This document shows positions 9,568-17,598 of a stretch of DNA of 64,000 bases, piece by piece. The position numbers and the translations under genes are program-made. A model generated the notes under the pieces. It ran no database searches, was not told where the DNA came from, and saw only the letters and a program-made list of their open reading frames with translations. The first letter of the stretch is position 1. Each line of letters opens with the position of its first letter. This stretch comes from Xanthomonas sp. 3793 (lineage in GTDB: Bacteria; Pseudomonadota; Gammaproteobacteria; Xanthomonadales; Xanthomonadaceae), in assembly GCF_024806835.1 (NCBI RefSeq), contig NZ_JANTYU010000002.1, positions 372,001 through 436,000 on the forward strand. Direction: 5' to 3'.

Positions 9568-9928
9568 ATCCCTGCGCCTGTTGATGGTGGAAGATCAAGA
9601 AGAACTGCGCGAGTTGATCGGCGAGGCGCTGCGCGATGCCGGCATCACCGTCGACACCGCCGACGATGCGCAAGGCGCCTTGCACATGGTGCGCAACAGC
9701 GGCCCCTACGATGTGGTGTTCAGCGATATCCGCATGCCCAACGGCATGTCGGGAATCGAATTGAGCGAGCAGGTGGCGCAATTGTTGCCGCAGGCGCGCG
9801 TCATCCTGGCATCGGGCTTTGCAAAGGCGCAGTTGCCGCCGCTGCCGGCAGGGGTGGATTTTCTGCCCAAGCCCTATCGCCTGCGTCAGCTCATCGACAT
9901 GCTGAAGGGCATCCCGGCCAACGCCTGA
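9560..9928 (+). CDS. Single-domain response regulator (receiver only)
   Basis: A 122-residue CheY-like receiver with acidic residues in MVEDQEE, phospho-acceptor D56 in VVFSDIRMPNGMSG, and the conserved Lys in FLPKPY. There is no output domain, so it acts by protein contact or as a phosphate sink or relay. The ATG overlaps the last codons of the PAS kinase (ATGACTGA), making the kinase its likely phosphodonor. With the divergent four-gene operon it completes a locus of six signalling genes. It runs convergent to the GH16 gene, 32 bases downstream. Confidence 0.92.
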   Translation: MTESLRLLMVEDQEELRELIGEALRDAGITVDTADDAQGALHMVRNSGPYDVVFSDIRMPNGMSGIELSEQVAQLLPQARVILASGFAKAQLPPLPAGVDFLPKPYRLRQLIDMLKGIPANA

Positions 9929-9960
9929 GCACCGGCTGCGGGCGCGCGTCCGCTGCCGGC

Positions 9961-11310
9961 TCAACGGCTCTGGTAATAGACCTTGTCGATGGCGATCTCC
10001 ACCGGTGCTGCCGGCGGATCGGCCACCAGCATGAAAGGCTGTTTGACCGCCTGCAGGTCCAGGTCGTAGAACGCACTGAGTGGAATGCTCACTTCGTGCC
10101 AGGCGCCATCGCGCACCAGGCCGTACTGGTTGCCGCCGGCCGCAAAATCCACCCAGCTATCGCCGAAGCTGGTGTTGATGCCGATCTTGAATGTCGATGC
10201 CGTGGTGGTCTTTAGCTGCAGCTTGAGCGCACCACCGGCGTAGGCGGCCAGATTGCGGTAATCGCTCTGGATTCCCAGCCCATACCATGCCCCCGCATTG
10301 GCGCGATACGCCATGACATTGGATCCTTCGAACGGCGCCTGCGCGATCGGGGTGAGGTTGTTCCAGAGATACAGCTCGGCATCCTGGCCGAAGGTCAGCC
10401 GCGCGCTGGTATCGGTCTGGTCGGTGAACACGCCAAAGCGTCCGGCCGGTGTAGCCTGTTGGGAGCCCACATACAGCTGCGAACCGGGGTTTTGGTACAG
10501 GCGGATGTAGTCGACCTCCATCTTGCCCGGTAGCGGCGCGGTGACTGCGGCCGGTGAGGTCACCCCGGTGTAGGTGCCACCCACTGCCAGATTGAGCAGC
10601 AGATACTGCTGCTGATGGAACTCATGCAACGAGGCGCCTTCGATATTGGAAATCGCAAATTCGAAATACTGCTGCCCGTCGATCGAGACGCGGATGAGCT
10701 GCGGGTCCCAGGTCATGCGATATACATGGAAATCGTCATGCAGATTCACCGGGCTGGTGTAGCTGGTGTCGTAGTCGGCTTGCGAGCCGTTGTAGTCCCA
10801 GTGCACGGCCGCACCGATCCGGCGATTGGCGGTGCCGTTGGCGATCGCCGCGGCCATGCCGGCTTCCATCAGATCGATTTCGCCACGCCCAGGCCACACG
10901 CCGATGGTGCCCAGCATCCAGTAGGCCGGCCATAGCCCGTTGCCGACGATCGGCGTCTTGATGCGCGCTTCGAGCGTTCCGTATCTGAAGTGCATGCGGC
11001 CTTCGGTCTTGAGCCGCGCAGAGGTGAAGGGCATGCCGCCGAACGCTTCGCGGCGCGCTTGGATGACCAGCCTGCCGTTCTCGATGCGCGCGTTGTCTGG
11101 GCGACTGGTGTAGTACTGCATTTCGCCATTGCCCCAGCCGCACAAGCCGATCTGACACCCGTTGCCGACGTCGTAGGTCCACTTGGTGCCGTCGATGGAT
11201 GGCCCGTTGAAGTTGTCTTCCCACACCAGGGTCTGCGCGTGCACGCAAGGTGTCAATGCGAGGCCCAGCACAATAGCGAACTGCACGGTGACGCTGCGTA
11301 CGACGCTCAT
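9961..11310 (-). CDS. Secreted glycoside hydrolase family 16 (beta-glucanase type) with C-terminal accessory domain
   Basis: A 449-residue exported enzyme. It has a Sec signal peptide (hydrophobic 8-20, cleavage after CVHA, residues 22-25) and a GH16 domain of about 26-280 with the catalytic motif GEIDLMEAG (E144 nucleophile, D146, E149 acid/base). The second half (~290-449) is a beta-rich, probably carbohydrate-binding domain, with segments such as GLGIQSDYRNLAAYAGG and LKLQLKTTTASTFKIG. GH16 members split beta-1,3/1,4-glucans or galactans; the exact substrate cannot be read. The ATG at 11310 is preceded by GGAGAT at the right distance; a TTG four codons upstream is rejected. It is a single gene, convergent with the receiver gene. 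Confidence 0.92.
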   Translation of the reverse strand: MSVVRSVTVQFAIVLGLALTPCVHAQTLVWEDNFNGPSIDGTKWTYDVGNGCQIGLCGWGNGEMQYYTSRPDNARIENGRLVIQARREAFGGMPFTSARLKTEGRMHFRYGTLEARIKTPIVGNGLWPAYWMLGTIGVWPGRGEIDLMEAGMAAAIANGTANRRIGAAVHWDYNGSQADYDTSYTSPVNLHDDFHVYRMTWDPQLIRVSIDGQQYFEFAISNIEGASLHEFHQQQYLLLNLAVGGTYTGVTSPAAVTAPLPGKMEVDYIRLYQNPGSQLYVGSQQATPAGRFGVFTDQTDTSARLTFGQDAELYLWNNLTPIAQAPFEGSNVMAYRANAGAWYGLGIQSDYRNLAAYAGGALKLQLKTTTASTFKIGINTSFGDSWVDFAAGGNQYGLVRDGAWHEVSIPLSAFYDLDLQAVKQPFMLVADPPAAPVEIAIDKVYYQSR

Positions 11311-11666
11311 GCGTATCTCCAACGATGGACCGGTGTCCGTGGAGTAGCGACGCTGCGCAGCGCTTGGTTCAGAGTCAAAGCAATTGTTCGATCTGATTCC
11401 GTTTCGTGGTGTTCATTCCGGAATAATCCATCAATGGTATGACGCCGGTCGCAAACGTCGGCTGCTGCATCTTGCGCGGCAGCAGCCTGGTGCGATCGGC
11501 ACTACCCGGGGCTGGTACTCCCTTCCATCGGTACGCTTGCGTACACCCAGCAAAGCCTGGTGCTTGTCGAGGACGCATGGAGCCTGCTCAGCACATCCGG
11601 GCGCCGCGCTCGCAGACCATCCGCCGGGTCTGATGCATCTGGCGCCAGCAGCATTGCCGGCGCTGC
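11311..11666. other. Intergenic region upstream of the GH16 gene, no gene seen
   Basis: About 350 bases between the GH16 start and the end of the DUF2798 gene. The only structure I see is a short palindrome ATTCCGGAAT near 11416. It should hold the GH16 promoter. Open frames here lack family features or a ribosome site. Confidence 0.4.
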
Positions 11667-11942
11667 TCAATGCCCTGCATGCACCGTCCACGCGACCAGG
11701 CGGACCACCAGCGGCCGGACCACCAGCACGCAGCAGAACGCAGTGGGCATTGCGATGCGGTAGGCGTCCAGTACGCGCCACCCGAACCCTGACGCCAGGC
11801 CGGTGTTGGCGCCGGTAATCACGATGCACATCAGCAGCGCCATGATCGCGGCCATGTAAAACGCAAACACGAACGGCGTGGCGCGTACGCCGAGCTTCCA
11901 GCGTGGGCGCGCCAGTGCGGATGGGGGTGGGGATGACGACAT
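11667..11942 (-). CDS. DUF2798 family small membrane protein
   Basis: A 91-residue inner-membrane protein with two hydrophobic helices (about 23-45 and 61-84), as in the DUF2798 family. The phrases FVFAFYMAAIMALLMC and RIAMPTAFCCVLVVRPLVVRLV are typical. The function of the family is unknown. It is divergent from a LysR regulator (start 12077) across 134 bases that contain a perfect palindrome, which suggests the regulator controls it. Confidence 0.8.
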   Translation of the reverse strand: MSSSPPPSALARPRWKLGVRATPFVFAFYMAAIMALLMCIVITGANTGLASGFGWRVLDAYRIAMPTAFCCVLVVRPLVVRLVAWTVHAGH

Positions 11943-12027
11943 GCGGTGACCTCGCTTGCCGCGAACCAGCGGCGTGGTGCAACTCTAGGATGCGGGTCGC
12001 CGGGCGGGTAGATGGCGTAACCTTGCG

Positions 12028-12039
12028 GCTTACGTAAGC
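12028..12039. promoter_or_regulatory. Candidate operator: perfect 12-bp palindrome between DUF2798 gene and LysR gene
   Basis: GCTTACGTAAGC is its own reverse complement and sits 38 bases before the LysR start and 86 bases before the divergent gene. A second partial half (CTTACGA) lies about ten bases further. Position and symmetry suit binding by the adjacent LysR protein; this is inference only. Confidence 0.4.
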
Positions 12040-12076
12040 AGATCTTACGAATCGCCAGGGAATACTTGCTCCATAA

Positions 12077-13042
12077 ATGAATATTCTTCAGTCGATTCGC
12101 AGTTTTGTCAGTACGGTCGATGCCGGAAGCATTGCCGGTGGGGCCAAGTTGTTGGGCGTCAGTGCCGCTGCAGTCAGCCAGAACATCGCGCGGCTGGAGC
12201 ACCACCTGGGCGTGCGCCTGCTGCATCGGACCACCCGCAGCCTGGCGCTGACCGAGCGCGGCGCGCTGTACTTCGAACAGGTCAGGCAGCTGGAGCGCGA
12301 CCTGGAGCGTGCACGGCAGCTGGTGGCCGGCCCGCAGCATGCGCCGGCCGGGCGATTGCGCGTGGCCAGCACCGCTGCGTTCGCGCGTCACGTGCTCGCA
12401 CCGATGCTGCCCGCGCTGCGGCAGCGTTACCCGCAGCTGGAGATCGAGCTGCTATGCACCGACCGTGCCGTGCAGCATGCGCAGGAAAGCGTGGATGTCA
12501 GTCTGCGTATCGAGGCGCAACTCGAAGATGGCCTAGTGGCACGTTGCATCGCCCAGGTGCCGATGGTGATCTGCGCAGCGCCCGATTATCTGGCCCGCTG
12601 CGGGACGCCGCAGGGCGCGGACGATTTGAAGTATCACGATTGCCTGTTGCTGCGTTACCCGGTCGACGGACGCTGCCTGCCATGGAATTTCGTGCGCAAT
12701 GGCGTGCGTTTCCAGCCGGAGCCGGGCAAGGCGATGGTGAGCGACGATATCGACGCGCTGGCCACCATGGCCGCTGCCGGCGGCGGCATCGCGCGCCTGG
12801 CAGCCTATGTCGTGCAGCCTTACCTGCAGCGCGGCGAACTGCAGCCGCTGTTTGGCTCCGATCTCGGCAGCACCACGCAGGCCGTGCCGGAGCCGCTGCG
12901 GATCTACCTCTGCGTGGCCGACCGCCGCGACTTCACTCCGAAGGTGCGGGCCTTCATGGCGCATCTACTCGAACGCCTGCCGCCGGAGTGGCGCCTCGCA
13001 GAGCCGGACGCGCTGCCGACATCGGCACCCACATCCGTCTAG
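12077..13042 (+). CDS. LysR-family transcriptional regulator
   Basis: A 321-residue LTTR. The N-terminal winged helix-turn-helix covers residues 1-60 (SIRSFVSTVDAGSIAGGAKLLGVS, then LEHHLGVRLLHRTTRSLALTERG). The periplasmic-binding-like effector domain covers ~90-300. It resembles the broad group of LTTRs beside small oxidoreductase or transporter genes; the effector is unknown. It is transcribed away from the DUF2798 gene, which is the obvious candidate target, and runs convergent to the arabinofuranosidase gene. Confidence 0.9.
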   Translation: MNILQSIRSFVSTVDAGSIAGGAKLLGVSAAAVSQNIARLEHHLGVRLLHRTTRSLALTERGALYFEQVRQLERDLERARQLVAGPQHAPAGRLRVASTAAFARHVLAPMLPALRQRYPQLEIELLCTDRAVQHAQESVDVSLRIEAQLEDGLVARCIAQVPMVICAAPDYLARCGTPQGADDLKYHDCLLLRYPVDGRCLPWNFVRNGVRFQPEPGKAMVSDDIDALATMAAAGGGIARLAAYVVQPYLQRGELQPLFGSDLGSTTQAVPEPLRIYLCVADRRDFTPKVRAFMAHLLERLPPEWRLAEPDALPTSAPTSV

Positions 13043-13207
13043 GTCGGCCAACCAAACAGGGCCGGCGACGGCCAGGCGGGCATGGGTGGCGCGCTCACTC
13101 CAGGGGCGCGCGTTACATGATGATGTCGAGCACCGGCCTGGCCTGCGTGGTGTTCGCGCAGTTGGTTTGTTACCTGCTCCCAGGGCGACAAGCCTGCGAT
13201 GGCGCGC

Positions 13208-14791
13208 TCATTGCAGCTTGAGCATCACCACCGAGTGCGCAGGCAGCGCCACCGTCAACACCTTCGCTTGCAGACGGGCGCCGTTGAACGCCTTCGGCTC
13301 GACGACGCGTGGTTGCGCAAAGGTGTTGTGCGCGGTGATCGCCGGCGCGGTCAAGATCTGCCCATCGACACGGCGTGCGGACAGCCCTTGCACGTCGACG
13401 CGGACGGAGGCGGGCACGCTTGCATCCAGGTTGGTCAGCGCGACATACACATGCCCATCCTTTGCCTTGACCGCCGATCCATGTACCGCCGGCACATGCG
13501 TGTTGCCGTAGCGGTACTCCGGTGTCTGCAACTGCAGTGGCAGGTGTGTGGCGTCCTGGTAGGGCTTGTACAGCGCAAACACGTGGTAGGTCGGCGTCAG
13601 CACCATCCTGTCGCCGTCGGTGAGGATCATTGCCTGTAACACATTGACCATCTGCGCGATGTTGGCCATTCGCACGCGCTCGGCATGCGTGCTGAAGATA
13701 TCGATGTTCAGTGCGGCCACCAGCGCATCGCGCAGGCTGTTTTGCTGGTGCAAAAAGCCCGGGTTCGCATCGGGCAGGCCTGCATACCAGGTGCCCCATT
13801 CGTCGACCACCAGTGCGACTTTCTTGCCCGGGTCGTATTTGTCCATGATCGCGCTGTGCTTGGTGATCAGCTCGTCCATCACCAGCGTGCGCGACAGCGT
13901 GTCGATCCAGGCGCGCTGGTCGAAGTCGGTCGACGAGGCGCGCGGCGGCCAGCCGCCGGGCACGGTGTAGTAATGCAGGCTCAGGCCGTCCATCAGCGTG
14001 CCGGCCTCGCGCATCATCACCTCGGTCCAGTGGTAGTCGTCGTTGTTGGGGCCGGGCGCGATCTTGAGGATCTTCTGGTTGGCCGGCGCCTTGACGAAGG
14101 TCTGGTAGCGCCGATACACGTCGGCCGCGTATTCCACCCGCATGTTGCCGCCGCAGCCCCACAGCTCGTTGCCCACGCCGAAGTAGGGCACCTGCCAGGG
14201 CGTATTGCGGCCGTTGGCGCGGCGCTCGCTGGCCAGGCTGGAGCGTGTGGGCGCGGTCATGTATTCGGTCCACTGCGCAATCTCGTCCGGCGCCGCATTG
14301 CCCACGTTGCCGGCGATATAGGCCTGGGTGCCGAGCAACTCGGTGAAGTCCATGAACTCGTGGGTGCCGAACCGGTTCGATTCTTCCACGCCACCCCAAT
14401 GCGTGTTGACCCGGATCGGGCGCTTGGCCGGCGCCCCGACGCCGTCGCGCCAGTGGTATTCGTCGGCAAAGCAACCGCCCGGCCAACGGATGTTCGGCAC
14501 TGCGATGGCTTTCAGCGCGGCGAGCACGTCGTTGCGGTATCCGCGCGTATTGGCAATCGGGGAGTCTTCGCCCACCCACACGCCGCCGTAGATGCCGGTG
14601 CCAAGATGCTCGGCAAACTGGCCAAACAGCTGCCGCGAGACCTGCGCGCCCGGTTGGTCCGCACGCAGCGTCCCGGTCACCTTGACCTCGGCGGCAGAAG
14701 TGCTACATGCGCCGGTCGCCAGGGCCGCCGCAACGACGGTATGCGTCAGCCGCCTGCAGGCTGTCCGCAACGTGAGGGGAATCCACTGCAT
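13208..14791 (-). CDS. Exported alpha-L-arabinofuranosidase, glycoside hydrolase family 51
   Basis: A 527-residue enzyme that removes terminal arabinofuranose from plant arabinans, arabinoxylans or arabinogalactans. The catalytic acid/base is E209 in FGVGNELWG and the nucleophile E331 in LVVDEWGTWY; the upstream NIRWPGGCFADEYHWRDG is a GH51 signature. Unlike many cytoplasmic GH51 enzymes it has a signal peptide (about 10-34, RRLTHTVVAAALATGA, cut after SAA), so it is probably periplasmic. The last ~150 residues form the usual beta-sandwich. It is divergent from the aldose-1-epimerase gene (240 bases between starts), so the two may be co-regulated during pentose/galactose feeding. Confidence 0.94.
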   Translation of the reverse strand: MQWIPLTLRTACRRLTHTVVAAALATGACSTSAAEVKVTGTLRADQPGAQVSRQLFGQFAEHLGTGIYGGVWVGEDSPIANTRGYRNDVLAALKAIAVPNIRWPGGCFADEYHWRDGVGAPAKRPIRVNTHWGGVEESNRFGTHEFMDFTELLGTQAYIAGNVGNAAPDEIAQWTEYMTAPTRSSLASERRANGRNTPWQVPYFGVGNELWGCGGNMRVEYAADVYRRYQTFVKAPANQKILKIAPGPNNDDYHWTEVMMREAGTLMDGLSLHYYTVPGGWPPRASSTDFDQRAWIDTLSRTLVMDELITKHSAIMDKYDPGKKVALVVDEWGTWYAGLPDANPGFLHQQNSLRDALVAALNIDIFSTHAERVRMANIAQMVNVLQAMILTDGDRMVLTPTYHVFALYKPYQDATHLPLQLQTPEYRYGNTHVPAVHGSAVKAKDGHVYVALTNLDASVPASVRVDVQGLSARRVDGQILTAPAITAHNTFAQPRVVEPKAFNGARLQAKVLTVALPAHSVVMLKLQ

Positions 14792-15032
14792 CGGCTTGGC
14801 GCTCCTGTGTTGGTCGTCGGGGTGGTCACGCGCCGCTGCTGCAGCAGTGCGGCGGTAGCGTAGTGCGTGCTGCCGCCGTTTGTCGTGTTGCAGCGCGAGC
14901 GAAGCAGGCGGGCACGGCCGCGCGCACCGATAGGTGGTTGTGGAGTGTGCCGCCGAGATGTGCGCAAGGGCATGGTCGGCAGATGCGTGACACCGCTATG
15001 CTCGCCAGCTTCCATCAGTGGCGGGGCGATTC

Positions 15033-16082
15033 ATGCAGCGAGTGTTCGGGCAGTTGCCAGACGGTGTCGAGGTCCACGCGCTTACCCTGCGCAGCGATGC
15101 CGGGCTGGAGGCCGAAGTGCTGACCTATGGCGGCATCCTGCACACGCTGCGGCTGACCACCGCACAGGGCGTGGTGCCGTTGCTGCTGGCCTTGCCGGAC
15201 CTGTCTTCCTACGCGGCCGATGGCGACAGCCTCAATATCCTGGTGGGCCGCTTCGGCAATCGCATCGCCGGTGCGCGCTACACCCTGGATGGGGTGACGC
15301 ACGTGCTCGCAGCCAACGAGGGGCGCAACCAGCTGCACGGCGGCCTGCGTGGGTTCGGCCGACGCGTGTGGAGCGTGCTGGAGCAGAGCTCCGATCAGGT
15401 ACTGCTGGGTTACCACTCGCCCGATGGCGAAGAAGGCTACCCCGGCAATCTGCAGGTGCGTGCGCGTCTGGCACTGCACGAGCGCAGCCTGCAACTGGAC
15501 TTCCAGGCGCATTGCGATGCCGCCACGCCGTTGAACCTGACCCACCACCCGTACTTCAACCTGTCGGGCGACCCGCAGACGCGGGCGGCATCGCAGGTGT
15601 TGCGCGTGCCGGCCGACCGCTATCTGCCGGTGGATGCCGAGTCGATACCGACCGGCGAGATCGCCCCGGTGACCGGCACGCCCTTCGACTTCCGCACGCC
15701 TGCCGCGCTGGCCGACCGGATCGACCCCGCGCATCCGCAAGTGGTGCTCGGCAAGGGGTATGACCAGTGCCTGGTGCTGGCGGACGGCGCGGACCGCGCG
15801 GCTGAGCTGTACTCGCCGCACAGTGGCGTAGCGCTGCGCATGACCAGCGATGCCCCGGCAGTGCAGCTCTACGAGGGGCAGCATCTGGATGCCCATCACC
15901 CCGGACTGGGGCGCGGTGTCTGCCTGGAGCCGCAGGACTACCCGGACGCCCCCAATCACCCCAACTTCCCGTCCACGATCCTGCGCCCGGGCGAGACCTA
16001 CCGCCGCCGTATCGTCTATCGCTTCGCCATCCCCGGACCGGACCAGCCGTGGGATGTGGTCAGTGCGGCGCTGGATGCTTGA
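15033..16082 (+). CDS. galM: Aldose 1-epimerase (galactose mutarotase)
   Basis: A 349-residue mutarotase that interconverts alpha and beta anomers of aldoses. Family marks are NILVGRFGNRIAGARYTLDG, LHGGLRGFGRRVW, the catalytic His region LTHHPYFNLSG, and the catalytic Glu in GVCLEPQDYPDAPNHPNFPS. The ATG at 15033 is chosen; a GTG at 15018 in frame would add five residues. It lies beside the GH51 arabinofuranosidase and may supply the right anomer of released sugars for catabolism. There is no downstream partner. Confidence 0.93.
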   Translation: MQRVFGQLPDGVEVHALTLRSDAGLEAEVLTYGGILHTLRLTTAQGVVPLLLALPDLSSYAADGDSLNILVGRFGNRIAGARYTLDGVTHVLAANEGRNQLHGGLRGFGRRVWSVLEQSSDQVLLGYHSPDGEEGYPGNLQVRARLALHERSLQLDFQAHCDAATPLNLTHHPYFNLSGDPQTRAASQVLRVPADRYLPVDAESIPTGEIAPVTGTPFDFRTPAALADRIDPAHPQVVLGKGYDQCLVLADGADRAAELYSPHSGVALRMTSDAPAVQLYEGQHLDAHHPGLGRGVCLEPQDYPDAPNHPNFPSTILRPGETYRRRIVYRFAIPGPDQPWDVVSAALDA

Positions 16083-16452
16083 GGCTTGGCGTGGGGCAAT
16101 AGGATGCCACTGCGCTGCGCGGCTCGTGTCTGAAACAGGCGTTGCTGCGTTTGGTAATGCGCACATATGGAGCGCGCGCGTCAGCCGGGCGCCAGCGACG
16201 CGGCGAAAGCGGCATACGCGCATTGCACGAAAGCCTGCGCATCGGTCGGATCAGTCTGGCTGGCTTGCTATTGCATGCGCGCCGCAGCAGGGCAGTTCCG
16301 GGCCTGCGCTCTGAAGCGCATCGCCCGCGGATTCGCAAGGACGCCCGGTGGTTGCGTCAGTGACATCGACGTGCAGTTACCCCCGGGGCGGACACACTCC
16401 GGCATGCCGTCCCGCGGCGATGACGCCCAAAACAGCTCCACGTCCACCGCCA
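16083..16452. other. Intergenic region between galM and the CcsA-like gene, no gene seen
   Basis: About 370 bases where two genes converge. I see no open frame with family features, no clear hairpin with a T-run and no repeat of the GATTCGGGA type. It probably carries the 3' ends of both transcripts. Confidence 0.4.
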
Positions 16453-17244
16453 TCAACGCGGTCCCAGCACCAGCTCGATCACGAACTTGCTGCCGAAGAA
16501 CGACAGCACCAGCAGCGCCATCGCGGTCAGCGTCCAGTGCACCGCCTTGCTGCCGCGCCAGCCGTTGCGCCAGCGGCCGACCAGCAGCGCGCCGAACACG
16601 ATCCACGACAGGATGCTGAGCACGGTCTTGTGCAACAGCCGCTGCGCCAGGAAATCCTGCACGAACAGCAGCCCGGTCAACAGGGTCAGGCTCAGCAGCA
16701 CGAAGCCCACCGTGATCGTGCGGAACAGCAAGGTTTCCAGCTCGGTCAACGGCGGCAGCGCACGCAACCAGGTATGGAAGTCGCGCCGCCGCAGCGCACG
16801 CTCCTGCAGCCACAGCATGATCGCCAGCAGCGCGGCGATGCCCAGGGTGGCGTAGGCCAGCAGTGCCATCCAGGCGTGCAGCTCCAGCCGCCAGCCCAGG
16901 TCCGCACTCGGTTCGTGGCCGTAGGCGTGATAGCAGGCCAGCAGAATCGCCGACAGCGGAAACACCACTACGCCCACCGCCGCCATGCGCCCGCGGCCGC
17001 CGAACACCGCCGTCAGCGCGGCCATGCCCAGGCCGCACAGCGACAGGGCCGCAAAGAAATGCATGTCCGGCCCGCCCGCAGTGCGGAACGCCACCAGGAC
17101 GTGATATCCGGCGTGCAATGCCACCGCCGCCAGCGCAGGGGCCAGCCAGCGCGCAGGGGCCTGGTTGCCATCGCGCAGCACCGCCTGGGTGAGCAGCGCC
17201 GTGGCCAGCAGATACAGGGCGAACGCGATGAGAACGATTGTCAT
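16453..17244 (-). CDS. CcsA/YpjD-type cytochrome c assembly integral membrane protein
   Basis: A 263-residue protein with about eight hydrophobic segments, starting MTIVLIAFALYLLATALLTQ. Its type is the inner-membrane cytochrome-c-assembly family (CcsA/CcmC fold; E. coli YpjD is the equivalent next to ffh). The family carries haem or helps its handling, but the role of this branch is not well defined. The frame is open 66 codons further upstream, but those codons read through the GATTCGGGA repeat, so the ATG at 17244 is chosen. Divergent placement against ffh is conserved in gammaproteobacteria. Confidence 0.85.
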   Translation of the reverse strand: MTIVLIAFALYLLATALLTQAVLRDGNQAPARWLAPALAAVALHAGYHVLVAFRTAGGPDMHFFAALSLCGLGMAALTAVFGGRGRMAAVGVVVFPLSAILLACYHAYGHEPSADLGWRLELHAWMALLAYATLGIAALLAIMLWLQERALRRRDFHTWLRALPPLTELETLLFRTITVGFVLLSLTLLTGLLFVQDFLAQRLLHKTVLSILSWIVFGALLVGRWRNGWRGSKAVHWTLTAMALLVLSFFGSKFVIELVLGPR

Positions 17245-17272
17245 CGTGGAAGTTTCGCATATTGGTGGGGCT

Positions 17273-17315
17273 GGGATTCGGGATTCGGGAGTCGGGATTC
17301 GGGAGTCGGGAGTCG
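17273..17315. repeat. Short GATTCGGGA/GAGTCGGGA tandem repeat, copy 1
   Basis: A run of 7-base units alternating GGGATTC and GGGAGTC lies between the CcsA-like gene and ffh. The same motif, on either strand, recurs at 22953-22981 and 31176-31204. Such intergenic repeats are common in Xanthomonas genomes; no function is known to me. Confidence 0.85.
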
Positions 17316-17558
17316 AGAAAAGCAGGTTGCGAGCTGCGGGGCTTGAGCTGGGCTGGCAGGCGGGGCAGGGCGCGAGTGGGTAAGGGGGCTTGGGATGCGG
17401 GGGTGGGGTGGCTGCTTTCCTGCGGCTGCCGTTCCCGTGCATCGCGGCGCTGTCGCTGGTTGGCTGTGCGTATTGCCGCGCTTGGGCGCGGCGGCTGCCC
17501 GAGCTGGCTCCGCCGCTGGACGGCGGGCCGGCCGGGGCGGCGCATTGGCCGGTGCCGC

Positions 17559-17564
17559 TATAAT
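17559..17564 (+). promoter_or_regulatory. Probable -10 box of the ffh promoter
   Basis: A perfect TATAAT lies 35 bases before the ffh ATG. No good -35 hexamer is found 17 bases upstream, so only the -10 element is called. Confidence 0.5.
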
Positions 17565-17598
17565 CGGTGCCCGTTTCCCCTTACGCGGTCCCTTGCGC

